In this document: positions 6,913-13,547 of the stretch, in pieces
Position numbering within the stretch: position 1 is the stretch's first letter
Layout of the letters: each line of letters starts with the position of its first letter
NCBI GenBank assembly: GCA_001603055.1
Contig: LVAZ01000255.1
Coordinates: forward strand, 1-14,853
Source of the DNA: Victivallales bacterium Lenti_02
GTDB lineage: Bacteria > Verrucomicrobiota > Lentisphaeria > Oligosphaerales > Lenti-02
Length of the DNA: 14,853 bases
Reading direction: 5' to 3'
Position numbers and translations under genes: made by a program
The notes under the pieces: model-generated
The model's database searches: none
What the model saw: only the letters and a program-made list of their open reading frames with translations
Told to the model about the DNA's origin: nothing

Positions 6913-9053
6913 GCGGTGGCCCCCCGGCCCAGGAATTGCCGCAGAGCCTCGGGCACGGCCTTGGCCCGGCTGCGCAGATTCGCGAACAGCTCCTCGGCGG
7001 CGGAGAGCAGGAAGGCCAGCAGCAGCAGCAGGGGCCAGAGCGGACGCCCCTGGCGCACGTTGGCCAGGTGCTGCTGGTGCTGGTGCCAGTTCTCCGACTG
7101 GTAGGCGGCGACCTCGCGCAGCGGCAGGGCCGCCTCGCTCCGCGCCACGTACTCCATCACCCCCTCGCCCTCGGGCAGATTGATCGCGATCTGGCGCTCC
7201 TCGCCCTGGCGGCGGAGCAGGTAGAAGCCCGGCTCGGGAAACTCGGCCACGATGGCCGGCCGGTCCGCGTCCGCGCGGGTGACATGGACGGTGCGGACAT
7301 GGCCGGAGGGGCCGGCCAGGTCGAAATCCAGTTCGGTGGCGGGCTCGGTCCAGTCGAAGGCCACGGGCGCCCCGACCGTGCCGGTGAGCCGGGTGAGGGT
7401 GCGCCGGGCGCCCCCCTTGATGAGTTCCTGCTGGCAGAGCACGAAGAAGGGGCTCAGGGGCCATTCGGACCAGTCGCGGTTGGCGCTGACGGAGGTGACC
7501 CAGAAGCTGCCGCGCCCGTGGGGGACCTCGAGCACGAAGGGGCCGCCGTCGGTGTAGTGGAACAGGGTGGCCGCGCCGGCGGGCAGCTCGCCGAAGACCA
7601 GGCGGCGGCGCACCACCACGTTCGGCGGCGGCGGCATGATCGCGAGCAGGCGGCGTTCGAGCTGGGAGGGGGTCTGCGAGGGCACGATGCCCAGCGCCCG
7701 CTCCTCGGGCAGCACGTCCTTCTGGACACTCAGGCCGCGCAGCACGGGCAGGCGGGCCAGATTGCCCTCGAGCATGTGGTTCTGGCCGGGCATCAGCACC
7801 ACCGTGCCCCCGTCGGCCACGAATTCGAGCAGTTTCTCGGCGGCGGCCTCGCCCAGGGCGGGCGGATTGCAGATGTAGACCACCCGGTAGGCGGCCAGCG
7901 GGCTCGAGACGAAGGTGGGCCAGTCCACCACCCGGGGCAGGAAGATCGAGGTGTCCTTGCCGCGCGGCTGGATGGCGCGTTCGAGAAAGAAGGTGTCCCG
8001 CCGTCCCTCGTCGCCGCGGGCGCTGCCGTCCACCAGCAAGACCGGAATCCCCGGCAGGCGGGGCAGCGAGAAGCGGAACACGTCGTCGAGGGGGAAACCG
8101 TCCGTCTCCAGTTCGAGCTGCCCGGCCACATGGCTGTCGCCGCCCTGCGCCTGGCCGGCCAGTTCGAGGCGCAGTTCCTGGCCGGGGGTCAGCCGGAAGG
8201 AGTGGCGCGCCTGCTCCTGGTCGCCCACCAGCAGCCGCAGGGTGTTCGGCCCGCTGAAGTCGGCGGAGGCGCGGACGGTGACGCGGGTCTGGAACTGGCC
8301 CTCGCCCAGAATGGCGGGGGGGATGAACTCGGCGGCGGCGATGCCCACGTTCGCCGCCACGGCGGGGGTCAGATGGTTGAGGAACAGCAGCATGCCCCGC
8401 CCGCTCAGGGCGGGGGCCAGCGCCTCGACCTCGGCCGGACGCCAGCCGCTGCGCTGGAAGTCGCTGAACACATGGATTTCGACGCCGGCGCCCTTGGCGG
8501 TGTCGCCGAGCCGGTTCAGCGCGTCGCTCAGGGCCTCGGCCAGATTGGCCGCGCCGGCGCCCGCTTGCAGTTCGCCGAGGGTGCGGGCGATGGCCTCGTG
8601 GTCCGAATTCGGGGGGAAGACCACCCGCGGCTGGGCGGTGCCGGGGCAGAAGACCGCGACCCGGTCGCCCTGGTTGAGCGAGCCGAGCAGCTTCAGCGCC
8701 CAGTCCCGCCCGTGCTCGAAGCAGCTCCGCTCGCCGTCCCTGGTCTGCATGCTGGCGCTGCCGTCGAGCACGATGACCAGGGTGCGCTTGCCCTCGGGCA
8801 TGAAGGTGGTGAAGCGGACGATGGGCTGGGCGAAGGCCATGGCCAGGAGCAGGACGATGAGCACCCGCATCAGCAGGGTCAGCAGATTGGTCAGGTTGCG
8901 CGAGCGCCGGGTCGAGGCGATGGCCTCGCGCAGGAAGCGGATCGTGCCGAAGGGCACCGGCTGGGGGCGGCGGCGGTGGAGCAGGTGCAGCGCCAGCGGC
9001 ACGGCGGCCACGGCGCTTGCCAGCATGAACCATGGTGCCAGAAACGGCATCAT
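6909..9053 (-). CDS. BatA-type N-terminal membrane domain plus VWA domain protein
   Basis: A 714-aa protein. The N-terminus is the double-membrane-segment module typical of BatA/aerotolerance proteins: FLAPWFMLASAVAAVPLALHLLHRRRPQPVPFGTIRFL, then a second segment NLLTLLMRVLIVLLLAMAF (about 57-75). A VWA domain begins near 90 with MIDAS motif DGSAS (D97, S99, S101). The middle and C-terminal parts resemble an amidotransferase-like fold lacking a catalytic cysteine (YRVVYICNPPALGEAAAEKL, VADGGTVVLMPGQNHML). A third membrane segment lies near 672-688 (PLWPLLLLLAFLLSAAE), leaving a short tail. The double ATG at 9048-9053 follows AGGAGC on the minus strand; the gene starts 27 nt after DUF58 and overlaps the next gene by 4 nt, suggesting translational coupling. 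Known relatives lie in MoxR operons implicated in envelope stress or complex assembly; a specific role here is inference. Confidence 0.9.
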   Translation of the reverse strand: MMPFLAPWFMLASAVAAVPLALHLLHRRRPQPVPFGTIRFLREAIASTRRSRNLTNLLTLLMRVLIVLLLAMAFAQPIVRFTTFMPEGKRTLVIVLDGSASMQTRDGERSCFEHGRDWALKLLGSLNQGDRVAVFCPGTAQPRVVFPPNSDHEAIARTLGELQAGAGAANLAEALSDALNRLGDTAKGAGVEIHVFSDFQRSGWRPAEVEALAPALSGRGMLLFLNHLTPAVAANVGIAAAEFIPPAILGEGQFQTRVTVRASADFSGPNTLRLLVGDQEQARHSFRLTPGQELRLELAGQAQGGDSHVAGQLELETDGFPLDDVFRFSLPRLPGIPVLLVDGSARGDEGRRDTFFLERAIQPRGKDTSIFLPRVVDWPTFVSSPLAAYRVVYICNPPALGEAAAEKLLEFVADGGTVVLMPGQNHMLEGNLARLPVLRGLSVQKDVLPEERALGIVPSQTPSQLERRLLAIMPPPPNVVVRRRLVFGELPAGAATLFHYTDGGPFVLEVPHGRGSFWVTSVSANRDWSEWPLSPFFVLCQQELIKGGARRTLTRLTGTVGAPVAFDWTEPATELDFDLAGPSGHVRTVHVTRADADRPAIVAEFPEPGFYLLRRQGEERQIAINLPEGEGVMEYVARSEAALPLREVAAYQSENWHQHQQHLANVRQGRPLWPLLLLLAFLLSAAEELFANLRSRAKAVPEALRQFLGRGATA

Positions 9054-9080
9054 TGTCCGGATTTGCTCCTGTTGCGATCC

Positions 9081-9983
9081 TCAGCGGCCGGCGCGGCGGC
9101 GGCGGATCATGTGTTCCTGGATGAACGCGCCCACCGGACGGTCCGTGGGCGCGAGCACGTACTCGATGTCGAGGCCCGCGCAGATGCGCTGGCAGCCCTG
9201 GAGGAAATCGGCGAAGGCCTCCTGGTAGGCGGAGCGGACTTCGCGGGGGTTGGTGATGAGGGTCTCGCCGGTCTCGAGGTCGAGGAAGTTGCCGATGTCG
9301 CGGAAGGGGAACTCGATCTCGGCCTTGTCGAGGGTGTGGTAGACGACCACGTCGTGGCGGCGGCGGCGGAAGTGGGCCAGGGCGTTGCGCAGCCGTTCGA
9401 GGTCGTCGAACAGGTCGCTGAACACCACGACCAGCGCCCGGCGGCGCAGCTTCTCGGCCAGCCGGTGCAGGGTCAGCGCCACGTCCGTGTCGCGCTCCGG
9501 CTGGTGGTCGCAGAGGGTGTTGGCCACGACGCGCAGGTGTTCGAGGCCCGACTTGGCGGGCAGGTTGGCGCGGATTTCGGAATCGAAGATGGTGACGCCC
9601 ACGCTGTCCTGCTGGTGGACCGTGAGGTAGGCCAGCGCCCCCGCCAGACGGCAGGCGTGGCGGTACTTGCTGTCGCCGTCCCCCCGGCTGTAGGCCATCG
9701 AGTTCGACCCGTCCACCAGCAGATAGACGCGGAGGTTGCACTCCTCCTCGTACTGGCGGATGTAGAGGCGCTCGTTTTTGCCGTAGACCCGCCAGTCGAG
9801 GTGGCGCAGGTCGTCCCCCGCCACATACTGGCGATAGTCGGCGAACTCGACGCTGAAGCCCTTGAGCGGGCTGCGGTGGGCGCCGGCCAGACTGCCCTCG
9901 ACCGTGAAGCGCGAGCCCAGGGTCAGGCGGTTCAGCCGCGCGATCTCGCGCGCGTTCAGAAGTCTGTTGATGCCATCGTTCAT
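9081..9983 (-). CDS. DUF58 family protein (MoxR-operon VWA-like protein)
   Basis: A 300-aa soluble protein. The DUF58 signature is clear at residues 42-64: GFSVEFADYRQYV followed by GDDLRHLDW, the family pattern GxSxEFxxYRxYxxGDDxRxIDW. A VWA-like domain follows with MIDAS motif DGSNS (D91, S93, S95) and LVVVFSDLFDDLERL. In most genomes the gene is next to a MoxR AAA+ ATPase and upstream of BatA/VWA genes, as a probable metal-binding adaptor. Here the downstream BatA and VWA genes are present but no MoxR gene is adjacent: 543 nt of repeat-filled DNA precede it, then lpoB. The ATG at 9981-9983 gives the usual family N-terminus (RLLNAREIARLNRLTL), though no strong Shine-Dalgarno is seen. It is the first gene of the block that ends with PBP2. 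Confidence 0.93.
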   Translation of the reverse strand: MNDGINRLLNAREIARLNRLTLGSRFTVEGSLAGAHRSPLKGFSVEFADYRQYVAGDDLRHLDWRVYGKNERLYIRQYEEECNLRVYLLVDGSNSMAYSRGDGDSKYRHACRLAGALAYLTVHQQDSVGVTIFDSEIRANLPAKSGLEHLRVVANTLCDHQPERDTDVALTLHRLAEKLRRRALVVVFSDLFDDLERLRNALAHFRRRRHDVVVYHTLDKAEIEFPFRDIGNFLDLETGETLITNPREVRSAYQEAFADFLQGCQRICAGLDIEYVLAPTDRPVGAFIQEHMIRRRRAGR

Positions 9984-10079
9984 CTGGGCCGCAATCGGTG
10001 CTCCGCTCGCGTGGGTCAGCCAGCCGAATCGCCGCTACGATGGCATCGGGCAGGACAAAAGCAAACCCGACTCCGCAAT

Positions 10080-10109
10080 CTCCCCTTCCCGGCATTCCGG
10101 AAAGGGGAG
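10080..10109. repeat. Hairpin repeat copy A1
   Basis: Arms of 13 nt (CTCCCCTTCCCGG at 10080-10092 and CCGGAAAGGGGAG at 10097-10109) pair with one mismatch around the 4-nt loop CATT. The arms are identical to those of the copy at 10486-10515, including the mismatch. It lies about 97 nt upstream of the DUF58 start. Confidence 0.85.
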
Positions 10110-10142
10110 CCTGGAGTTTGGCAGAAGTCGGTCTTGGTATTC

Positions 10143-10395
10143 GAGCCCTCGCCGAGGGCGGCATATCGTAGCCCAGCGGCGGAAGCCCTGGGAAAGGCGA
10201 AAAAAGGAAACTGAGCCCTCCCCCGGAGGGCTGCATATCGGGTCCTTGGCCGTCAGCCCAAGGCAGAGCGCCCCGACGCGGGCTGACGCCCTTGCAGGAT
10301 CTGTCGCCACCCTGCGGGGGCTCGGAATCAAATTCCCATCGTACCCAGGGCTTCCGCCACTGGGCTAGTATATTCCGCCCACCGGGGGTGGGCTC
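10143..10395. mobile_element. MITE-like or REP-mosaic element with about 50-bp terminal inverted repeats
   Basis: The left end (10143-10192: GC-rich hairpin, GGCATATCG, then TAGCCCAG...CCCTGGG) is repeated inverted at the right end (10344-10395). The inner 24 bp match with one mismatch; the outer part has several differences. The centre carries a third copy of the hairpin module in direct orientation (10213-10240) and an unrelated stem (10251-10288). Similarity of the flanks continues outward to about 10130 and 10401. No open reading frame of its own and no clear target-site duplication were found, so a non-autonomous element mobilised in trans is one reading and a REP/BIME cluster another. 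Confidence 0.5.
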
Positions 10396-10485
10396 AAGAC
10401 CTTGACCAAGCAACCTCCGCCGGAGAGAGCGACCAACACCGATTACCACCTCTACTCCGGCGGCGGGTTTGGGTCAAACTCCAAT

Positions 10486-10515
10486 CTCCCCTTCCCGGAA
10501 ACCCGGAAAGGGGAG
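10486..10515 (-). terminator. Hairpin repeat copy A2 at the 3' end of lpoB
   Basis: The same 13-nt arms as the hairpin at 10080-10109, here with loop AAAC. On the minus strand it begins 11 nt after the lpoB stop codon (10527-10529), a typical terminator or 3'-end-protecting position. No run of U follows, so intrinsic termination is not certain. Confidence 0.5.
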
Positions 10516-10526
10516 CGGGGGCGAAC

Positions 10527-11138
10527 CTACCAGGACACCGACTTGTTGCTGCCGCGCTTGCCGATGATCGTCTCGCGCTGCCAGTGGACGAGGCCGGTGG
10601 TGATGCTGGCGACGCGGAGCTGGAAGTAGTACTCGACCTGGGTCTTGGAGCGGCTGTAGCGGATGTCGCGCTGGAGGATCAGGCCGGAGATGCTCATGTC
10701 GGGCGCGATGAGGGTGCCCTTCTGGGCGATGGTCGCCTGGTTGAACTCCTCGTTCTGGCGGAGCTGGCGGACTTCGTGGACCATGGCGTCGGGGGCGCCC
10801 TGCCCGCCGACGGCGGCGGTCATCACCACCTGGCCCGAGTTGAGCATGGCTTCCTCGATCTTGGCCATGAGCTGGTCGGTGTTGATCCGCTGCATGGTGT
10901 CGTTGACGATCCGGCCGGTGGTCATCACGTAGCGGCCGCCGTCCGGGCGCTTGAGGGCGCCGGAGCCGAGCAGGGACTGCACCAGCTCGTCGGCGGCGAG
11001 CTGGAAGTCGCGGTAGTCGAGAGCCATCACGGCATGGCCGGTGTCGTTGTCCATGTCGATGTTCTTCACGCTCTCGCAGCCGCTGGCGAGGACAAGCAGG
11101 GCCAAGGCCCCGGAGAGGAGGGAGGTGGACAGGCGCAT
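10527..11138 (-). CDS. lpoB: LpoB-type outer-membrane lipoprotein, penicillin-binding protein activator
   Basis: A 203-aa lipoprotein, close to the roughly 210 aa of the E. coli protein. Signal peptide with lipobox LASGC, lipidated Cys21. The mature part shows the LpoB family pattern: DYRDFQLAADELVQSLLGS, YVMTTGRIVNDTMQRIN, the MAKIEEAMLNSGQVVMTA strand/helix, and a C-terminal sheet SISGLILQRDIRYSRSK and YYFQLRVASITTGLVHWQ. In E. coli LpoB reaches through the periplasm to activate PBP1b. Here it follows a YcfL-like gene by 4 nt, the same ycfL-lpoB adjacency as in enterobacteria. The PBP it activates is not visible in the window; class A PBPs are the known partners, and the nearby PBP2 is class B. 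The family call is firm; the activation role is by homology. Confidence 0.9.
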   Translation of the reverse strand: MRLSTSLLSGALALLVLASGCESVKNIDMDNDTGHAVMALDYRDFQLAADELVQSLLGSGALKRPDGGRYVMTTGRIVNDTMQRINTDQLMAKIEEAMLNSGQVVMTAAVGGQGAPDAMVHEVRQLRQNEEFNQATIAQKGTLIAPDMSISGLILQRDIRYSRSKTQVEYYFQLRVASITTGLVHWQRETIIGKRGSNKSVSW

Positions 11139-11142
11139 GGGG

Positions 11143-11529
11143 TTAGTTCCTTCTTGCTTCGCGGATGTAGCAGCGGAAATCCGTTGCCGCCTCGTTGGGG
11201 GCGGTTACCCGCAAACTATACTCGGTATGGCCGCTGATCGAAAGACTGCTCCATTTCGAGGTCAGGGATTCCTGCTTCAGACCCTGGAGGTCGAACCAGT
11301 CCACCCGGGTTTCGAGGGGCAGGGTGCGGGAGCCGAGGTTGCGCAGGGTCGCCTGGATTTCGACCAGGTTGGCCTCGTTGCGGCGGACGATGAACTGGGT
11401 GACGTGCATCTTGCGCCCGAGCATCGGTTCGAGGCTGACCCGGGGGTCGGGGGGGCGCACGGTGCGGCAGCCCGCGAGCATCCCGGCCAGGGCCAGGGAT
11501 GCCAGGAGCAGGGAGCGGGGGATTCTCAT
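11143..11529 (-). CDS. YcfL-like (DUF1425) lipoprotein
   Basis: A 128-aa protein with a signal peptide and lipobox MLAGC (Cys21), followed by a small beta-rich domain: RKMHVTQFIVRRNEANLVEIQATLRNLGSRTLPLETRVDWFDLQG, then SISGHTEYSLRVTAPN near the C-terminus. The content (a conserved Asn, a strand ending in RVDWFD and a closing VTAPN) fits the DUF1425/YcfL family. Its function is not established; it is commonly encoded directly before lpoB. The ATG at 11527-11529 is supported by an AGGAGG Shine-Dalgarno in the 11-nt gap after the preceding stop; longer in-frame extensions would precede the signal peptide and are rejected. It is the middle gene of a three-lipoprotein operon. Confidence 0.85.
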   Translation of the reverse strand: MRIPRSLLLASLALAGMLAGCRTVRPPDPRVSLEPMLGRKMHVTQFIVRRNEANLVEIQATLRNLGSRTLPLETRVDWFDLQGLKQESLTSKWSSLSISGHTEYSLRVTAPNEAATDFRCYIREARRN

Positions 11530-11540
11530 GGACGGTCCTC

Positions 11541-12923
11541 CTAGTTGAAGGCGATGATTTGCACGGCAGGCGGAGCCCCCGCCTGCGGAATACGCACACA
11601 CACAATCGCATTGACGCACGAGGGCAGGGAAATATTCATCGGGGCCTGCCCCGGACGGCGCAGCACCAGCGGCCCGTTCGCGGGCAGGGGCAGTTGGGCC
11701 GTCTGGAATTCCTTGGGCAGGCCCGACCAGGTGCGCAGGTCCGCCGCCGTGGACATGGCCGAATAGCCGGCCACCAGCAGCCCCGCCAGGTCCCCGCCCT
11801 GTCGCTGGGCCACATACTGCATGGCCATCTTGGCGACCGCCGAGGCCACCGCGCGGGACACCACCAGCGGCAGGGTCTTGCGGAATTCGGCGGCGACCAC
11901 CCCGTCCATGCTGGCCAGCGGCGCCGTCCGCGCCACCGTCCCCGCCGACTCGAATTCGAGATAGGGGAAGGCCGGGGAGCGCGGCGCGAGCTGGGGCAGG
12001 GCGATGCCCGTGTAGCGGACCTGGTTGGTGAAGAGGAAGAGGGGCAGGTCCACCCGCACCTCCTCGCGCGCGGGCACCATGCCGTTCTCGAAGAAGACGT
12101 AGACCCGGCCCCGCACCGGCTGCCGGGCTTCGGCGGCCGCGAAGTCCGCCGCCACCTGCGCCTGCCCCGGCAGCATGCCGTGCGCCTCCTTGAGAATGTC
12201 GAGGGCCTTGGCGTGGTCCCCGTCGAGCAGGAAGTAGAGCCCGGCGGCGTAGGTGGTGAAGGGATTGACGAAATCGGGATAGGCCTGGAAGCGGTCGAGG
12301 TTCGAGTAGCGCTGGGCGAGTATGCCCTTCACCTCGGGGCTCTCGGTGGTCCGCCGGGTGCCGCCGGCCGCCCCCTGCGAGCCGGCCTCCCGCTGGGCGA
12401 TCTCGCGCTCGGTGCGGGCGATTTCGCCGGCGAAGCGCTGCTTGGCCATGTCCTGCCGCTGCAGGGCGCGGTTGAACTCGACGCGCGCGTTCGCGTGGTC
12501 CCCGAGGGCCGCGAAGTTGAGGGCCTTGTAGGTGTTCACCATGACCCGGTCGTAGCCCTCGCCCTCGTAGGGGCGCAGGGAATCGTTGCTGAGCAGGGTC
12601 GTGGCCGTCCGCCCGCCGGCGACGGCGAGGTTGTCGAGATCGTAGTGCCGGAAGGCGTCCTCGCAGCGGTCGAAGCCGGCGTTGCTGGCGGGATAGTCCC
12701 CCAGCATGCGGTCGAGATTCGCCTTCTGGAGCTGCCAGAGCAGAGCCCGATGGGGCTGGGCCGGCTTGATCTCCTTCGCCGCGATCTGGCGCGCCGCCTC
12801 GTACCGGCCCGCCTGGAACTGCGCGTCGAACTCCGGCAGCCGCAGACGGTCCACCGCGCAGCCGCTGCCCAGCAGCAGCGCGGCGAGGAGCAGGAAACCT
12901 TGTACCGACAACCGAACGGGCAT
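11541..12923 (-). CDS. COG3014-like lipoprotein with helical repeats
   Basis: A 460-aa lipoprotein, first gene of the lipoprotein operon. Lipobox GSGC gives lipidated Cys22. The mature N-terminal half is helical and TPR-like (FQAGRYEAARQIAAKE, LLWQLQKANLDRMLGDY, SNAGFDRCEDAFRHYD, VNTYKALNFAALGDHANARVEFNRALQRQ), then a charged, probably coiled segment (QRFAGEIARTEREIAQRE). A second helical region follows (NPFTTYAAGLYFLLDGDHAKALDIL), and the C-terminal part is beta-rich. The arrangement upstream of YcfL and LpoB matches the COG3014 family as I remember it; function unknown, perhaps a scaffold or adaptor at the outer membrane. A TTG at 12924-12926 is also in frame, but the AGGAGG ahead of it is only 2 nt away, while the ATG at 12921-12923 has a better 5-nt spacing. 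Confidence 0.85.
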   Translation of the reverse strand: MPVRLSVQGFLLLAALLLGSGCAVDRLRLPEFDAQFQAGRYEAARQIAAKEIKPAQPHRALLWQLQKANLDRMLGDYPASNAGFDRCEDAFRHYDLDNLAVAGGRTATTLLSNDSLRPYEGEGYDRVMVNTYKALNFAALGDHANARVEFNRALQRQDMAKQRFAGEIARTEREIAQREAGSQGAAGGTRRTTESPEVKGILAQRYSNLDRFQAYPDFVNPFTTYAAGLYFLLDGDHAKALDILKEAHGMLPGQAQVAADFAAAEARQPVRGRVYVFFENGMVPAREEVRVDLPLFLFTNQVRYTGIALPQLAPRSPAFPYLEFESAGTVARTAPLASMDGVVAAEFRKTLPLVVSRAVASAVAKMAMQYVAQRQGGDLAGLLVAGYSAMSTAADLRTWSGLPKEFQTAQLPLPANGPLVLRRPGQAPMNISLPSCVNAIVCVRIPQAGAPPAVQIIAFN

Positions 12924-12952
12924 CAAGCCCTCCTGGACGTTTGTGGGCGAAT

Positions 12953-12980
12953 ACTATACCGCCGGGTTTTGCCGTACCAA
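12953..12980 (-). promoter_or_regulatory. Sigma-70-type promoter of the lipoprotein operon
   Basis: On the minus strand TTGGTA (12980-12975), a 16-nt spacer and TATAGT (12958-12953) resemble -35 and -10 boxes. A start site near 12946 would leave a leader of about 22 nt with AGGAGG before the ATG at 12923. The AT-rich -10 stands out in GC-rich DNA. Confidence 0.55.
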
Positions 12981-13017
12981 AAGGACGAACCGGCAGGCCG
13001 CTTTATTCAGCCCGTCC

Positions 13018-13045
13018 TTGGTTTCGCCCGCCGCCATGATATGGT
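13018..13045 (+). promoter_or_regulatory. Possible promoter of the flavin split-barrel gene
   Basis: TTGGTT (13018-13023), a 16-nt spacer and TATGGT (13040-13045) form a weak sigma-70-like promoter pointing right, about 40 nt before the ATG at 13086. A 17-nt near-palindrome (13031-13047, CCGCCATGATATGGTGG) covers the -10 box and could be an operator. Both are suggestions only. Confidence 0.3.
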
Positions 13046-13085
13046 GGAGGGGGACGACCGATAACCAATAGCCCAGGACACCCCG

Positions 13086-13547
13086 ATGCCGTTGTCGAAT
13101 TTCCCTGCCCACCTGCGTGACATGCTGCATGAGCAACCCCTGGCGGTGCTGGCCACGGCGGGCTGCACCACCCCCTACGCGAATCTGATCGCCTTCGCCG
13201 CGGCCGGCGACTTCCGCCGCCTGTGGTTCGCCACTCCCCGCCAGACCCGCAAGTACGCCAACCTGCGCGCCGAGTCCCATGCCGCTCTGCTGATCGACAA
13301 CCGGAGCAACAGCGCCGGGGACTTCGAGCATGCCGTCGCCGTCACCGCCCTGGGCGAAACCCGGGAACTGCCCGACGGGGAGAGCGAAACGCCCCGTTCG
13401 CTCTTTCTGACCCGCCACCCCCGCCTGGCCGGCTTCCTCGCCGATCCCGCCACCGCCCTGTTCGAGCTGACCGTCGAGCGCTATCTCGTGGTCAGCTCCT
13501 TCCAGGAGGTCGTGGAAGTGGACCTGCGGCAGACCACGCGCGGTTGA
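13086..13547 (+). CDS. Pyridoxamine 5'-phosphate oxidase family (FMN-binding split-barrel) protein
   Basis: A 153-aa protein with the compact split-barrel pattern: an N-terminal helix and first strand MLHEQPLAVLATAG, YANLIAFAAAGDFRRLWFATP (about 31-51), RQTRKYANLRAESHAALLIDN with basic residues suited to a flavin phosphate, and strands AVAVTALGETREL and ALFELTVERYLVVSSFQEV. Members bind FMN, F420 or haem and include oxidoreductases and haem-degrading proteins; length and sequence fit a small stand-alone member, probably acting as a dimer in the cytoplasm. The substrate cannot be told. It is transcribed divergently from the lipoprotein operon; AGGA lies about 9 nt before the ATG. The 334 nt after its stop carry repeats, so it is likely monocistronic. 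Confidence 0.85.
   Translation: MPLSNFPAHLRDMLHEQPLAVLATAGCTTPYANLIAFAAAGDFRRLWFATPRQTRKYANLRAESHAALLIDNRSNSAGDFEHAVAVTALGETRELPDGESETPRSLFLTRHPRLAGFLADPATALFELTVERYLVVSSFQEVVEVDLRQTTRG

Larger units (their letters stand above)
9984..10526. repeat. Intergenic mosaic of palindromes and nested inverted repeats
   Basis: No gene is credible in these 543 bases; the ORFs that cross them are composed of repeat sequence. They hold two copies of a 30-nt hairpin (10080-10109 and 10486-10515), three copies of a GAGCCC-hairpin-GCATATCG-type module (10143-10168, 10213-10240, and inverted at 10368-10395), a 24-bp inverted repeat with one mismatch (10169-10192 with 10344-10367), and a further 9-bp stem (10251-10259 with 10280-10288). 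The left and right halves mirror each other: GGAGTTTG (10113-10120) with CAAACTCC (10475-10482), and GGTCTTG (10130-10136) with CAAGACC (10395-10401). This resembles a BIME/REP mosaic or a MITE-like insertion. No transposase is encoded. It separates lpoB from the DUF58 operon and probably carries the lpoB 3' end and the DUF58 promoter, which I could not pinpoint. Confidence 0.85.

Noticed and set aside
2170..7104. A 1644-codon open frame on the plus strand
   Set aside because: It lies antisense to PBP2, MreD-like and VWA genes with clear motifs. Its translation is low-complexity Gly/Ala/Glu/His sequence, as expected from the complement of GC-rich codons.
6936..10214. A 1092-codon open frame on the plus strand
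   Set aside because: It is antisense to the BatA and DUF58 genes, has no domain, and ends in repeat sequence.
9862..10368. A 168-codon plus-strand frame across the repeat mosaic
   Set aside because: It overlaps the DUF58 start antisense, and the rest is translated repeat sequence.
10143..10395. A complete insertion sequence
   Set aside because: There are terminal inverted repeats but no transposase frame and no clear target-site duplication.
6913..10449. Upstream in-frame extension of the second VWA gene on the minus strand
   Set aside because: The frame stays open because of high GC, but it would overlap the BatA and DUF58 genes entirely. The ATGA junction at 6909-6912 and the hydrophobic N-terminus mark the real start.
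10080..10515. A possible CRISPR array
   Set aside because: The repeats differ in type, occur in both orientations and have irregular spacing; no cas genes are present.
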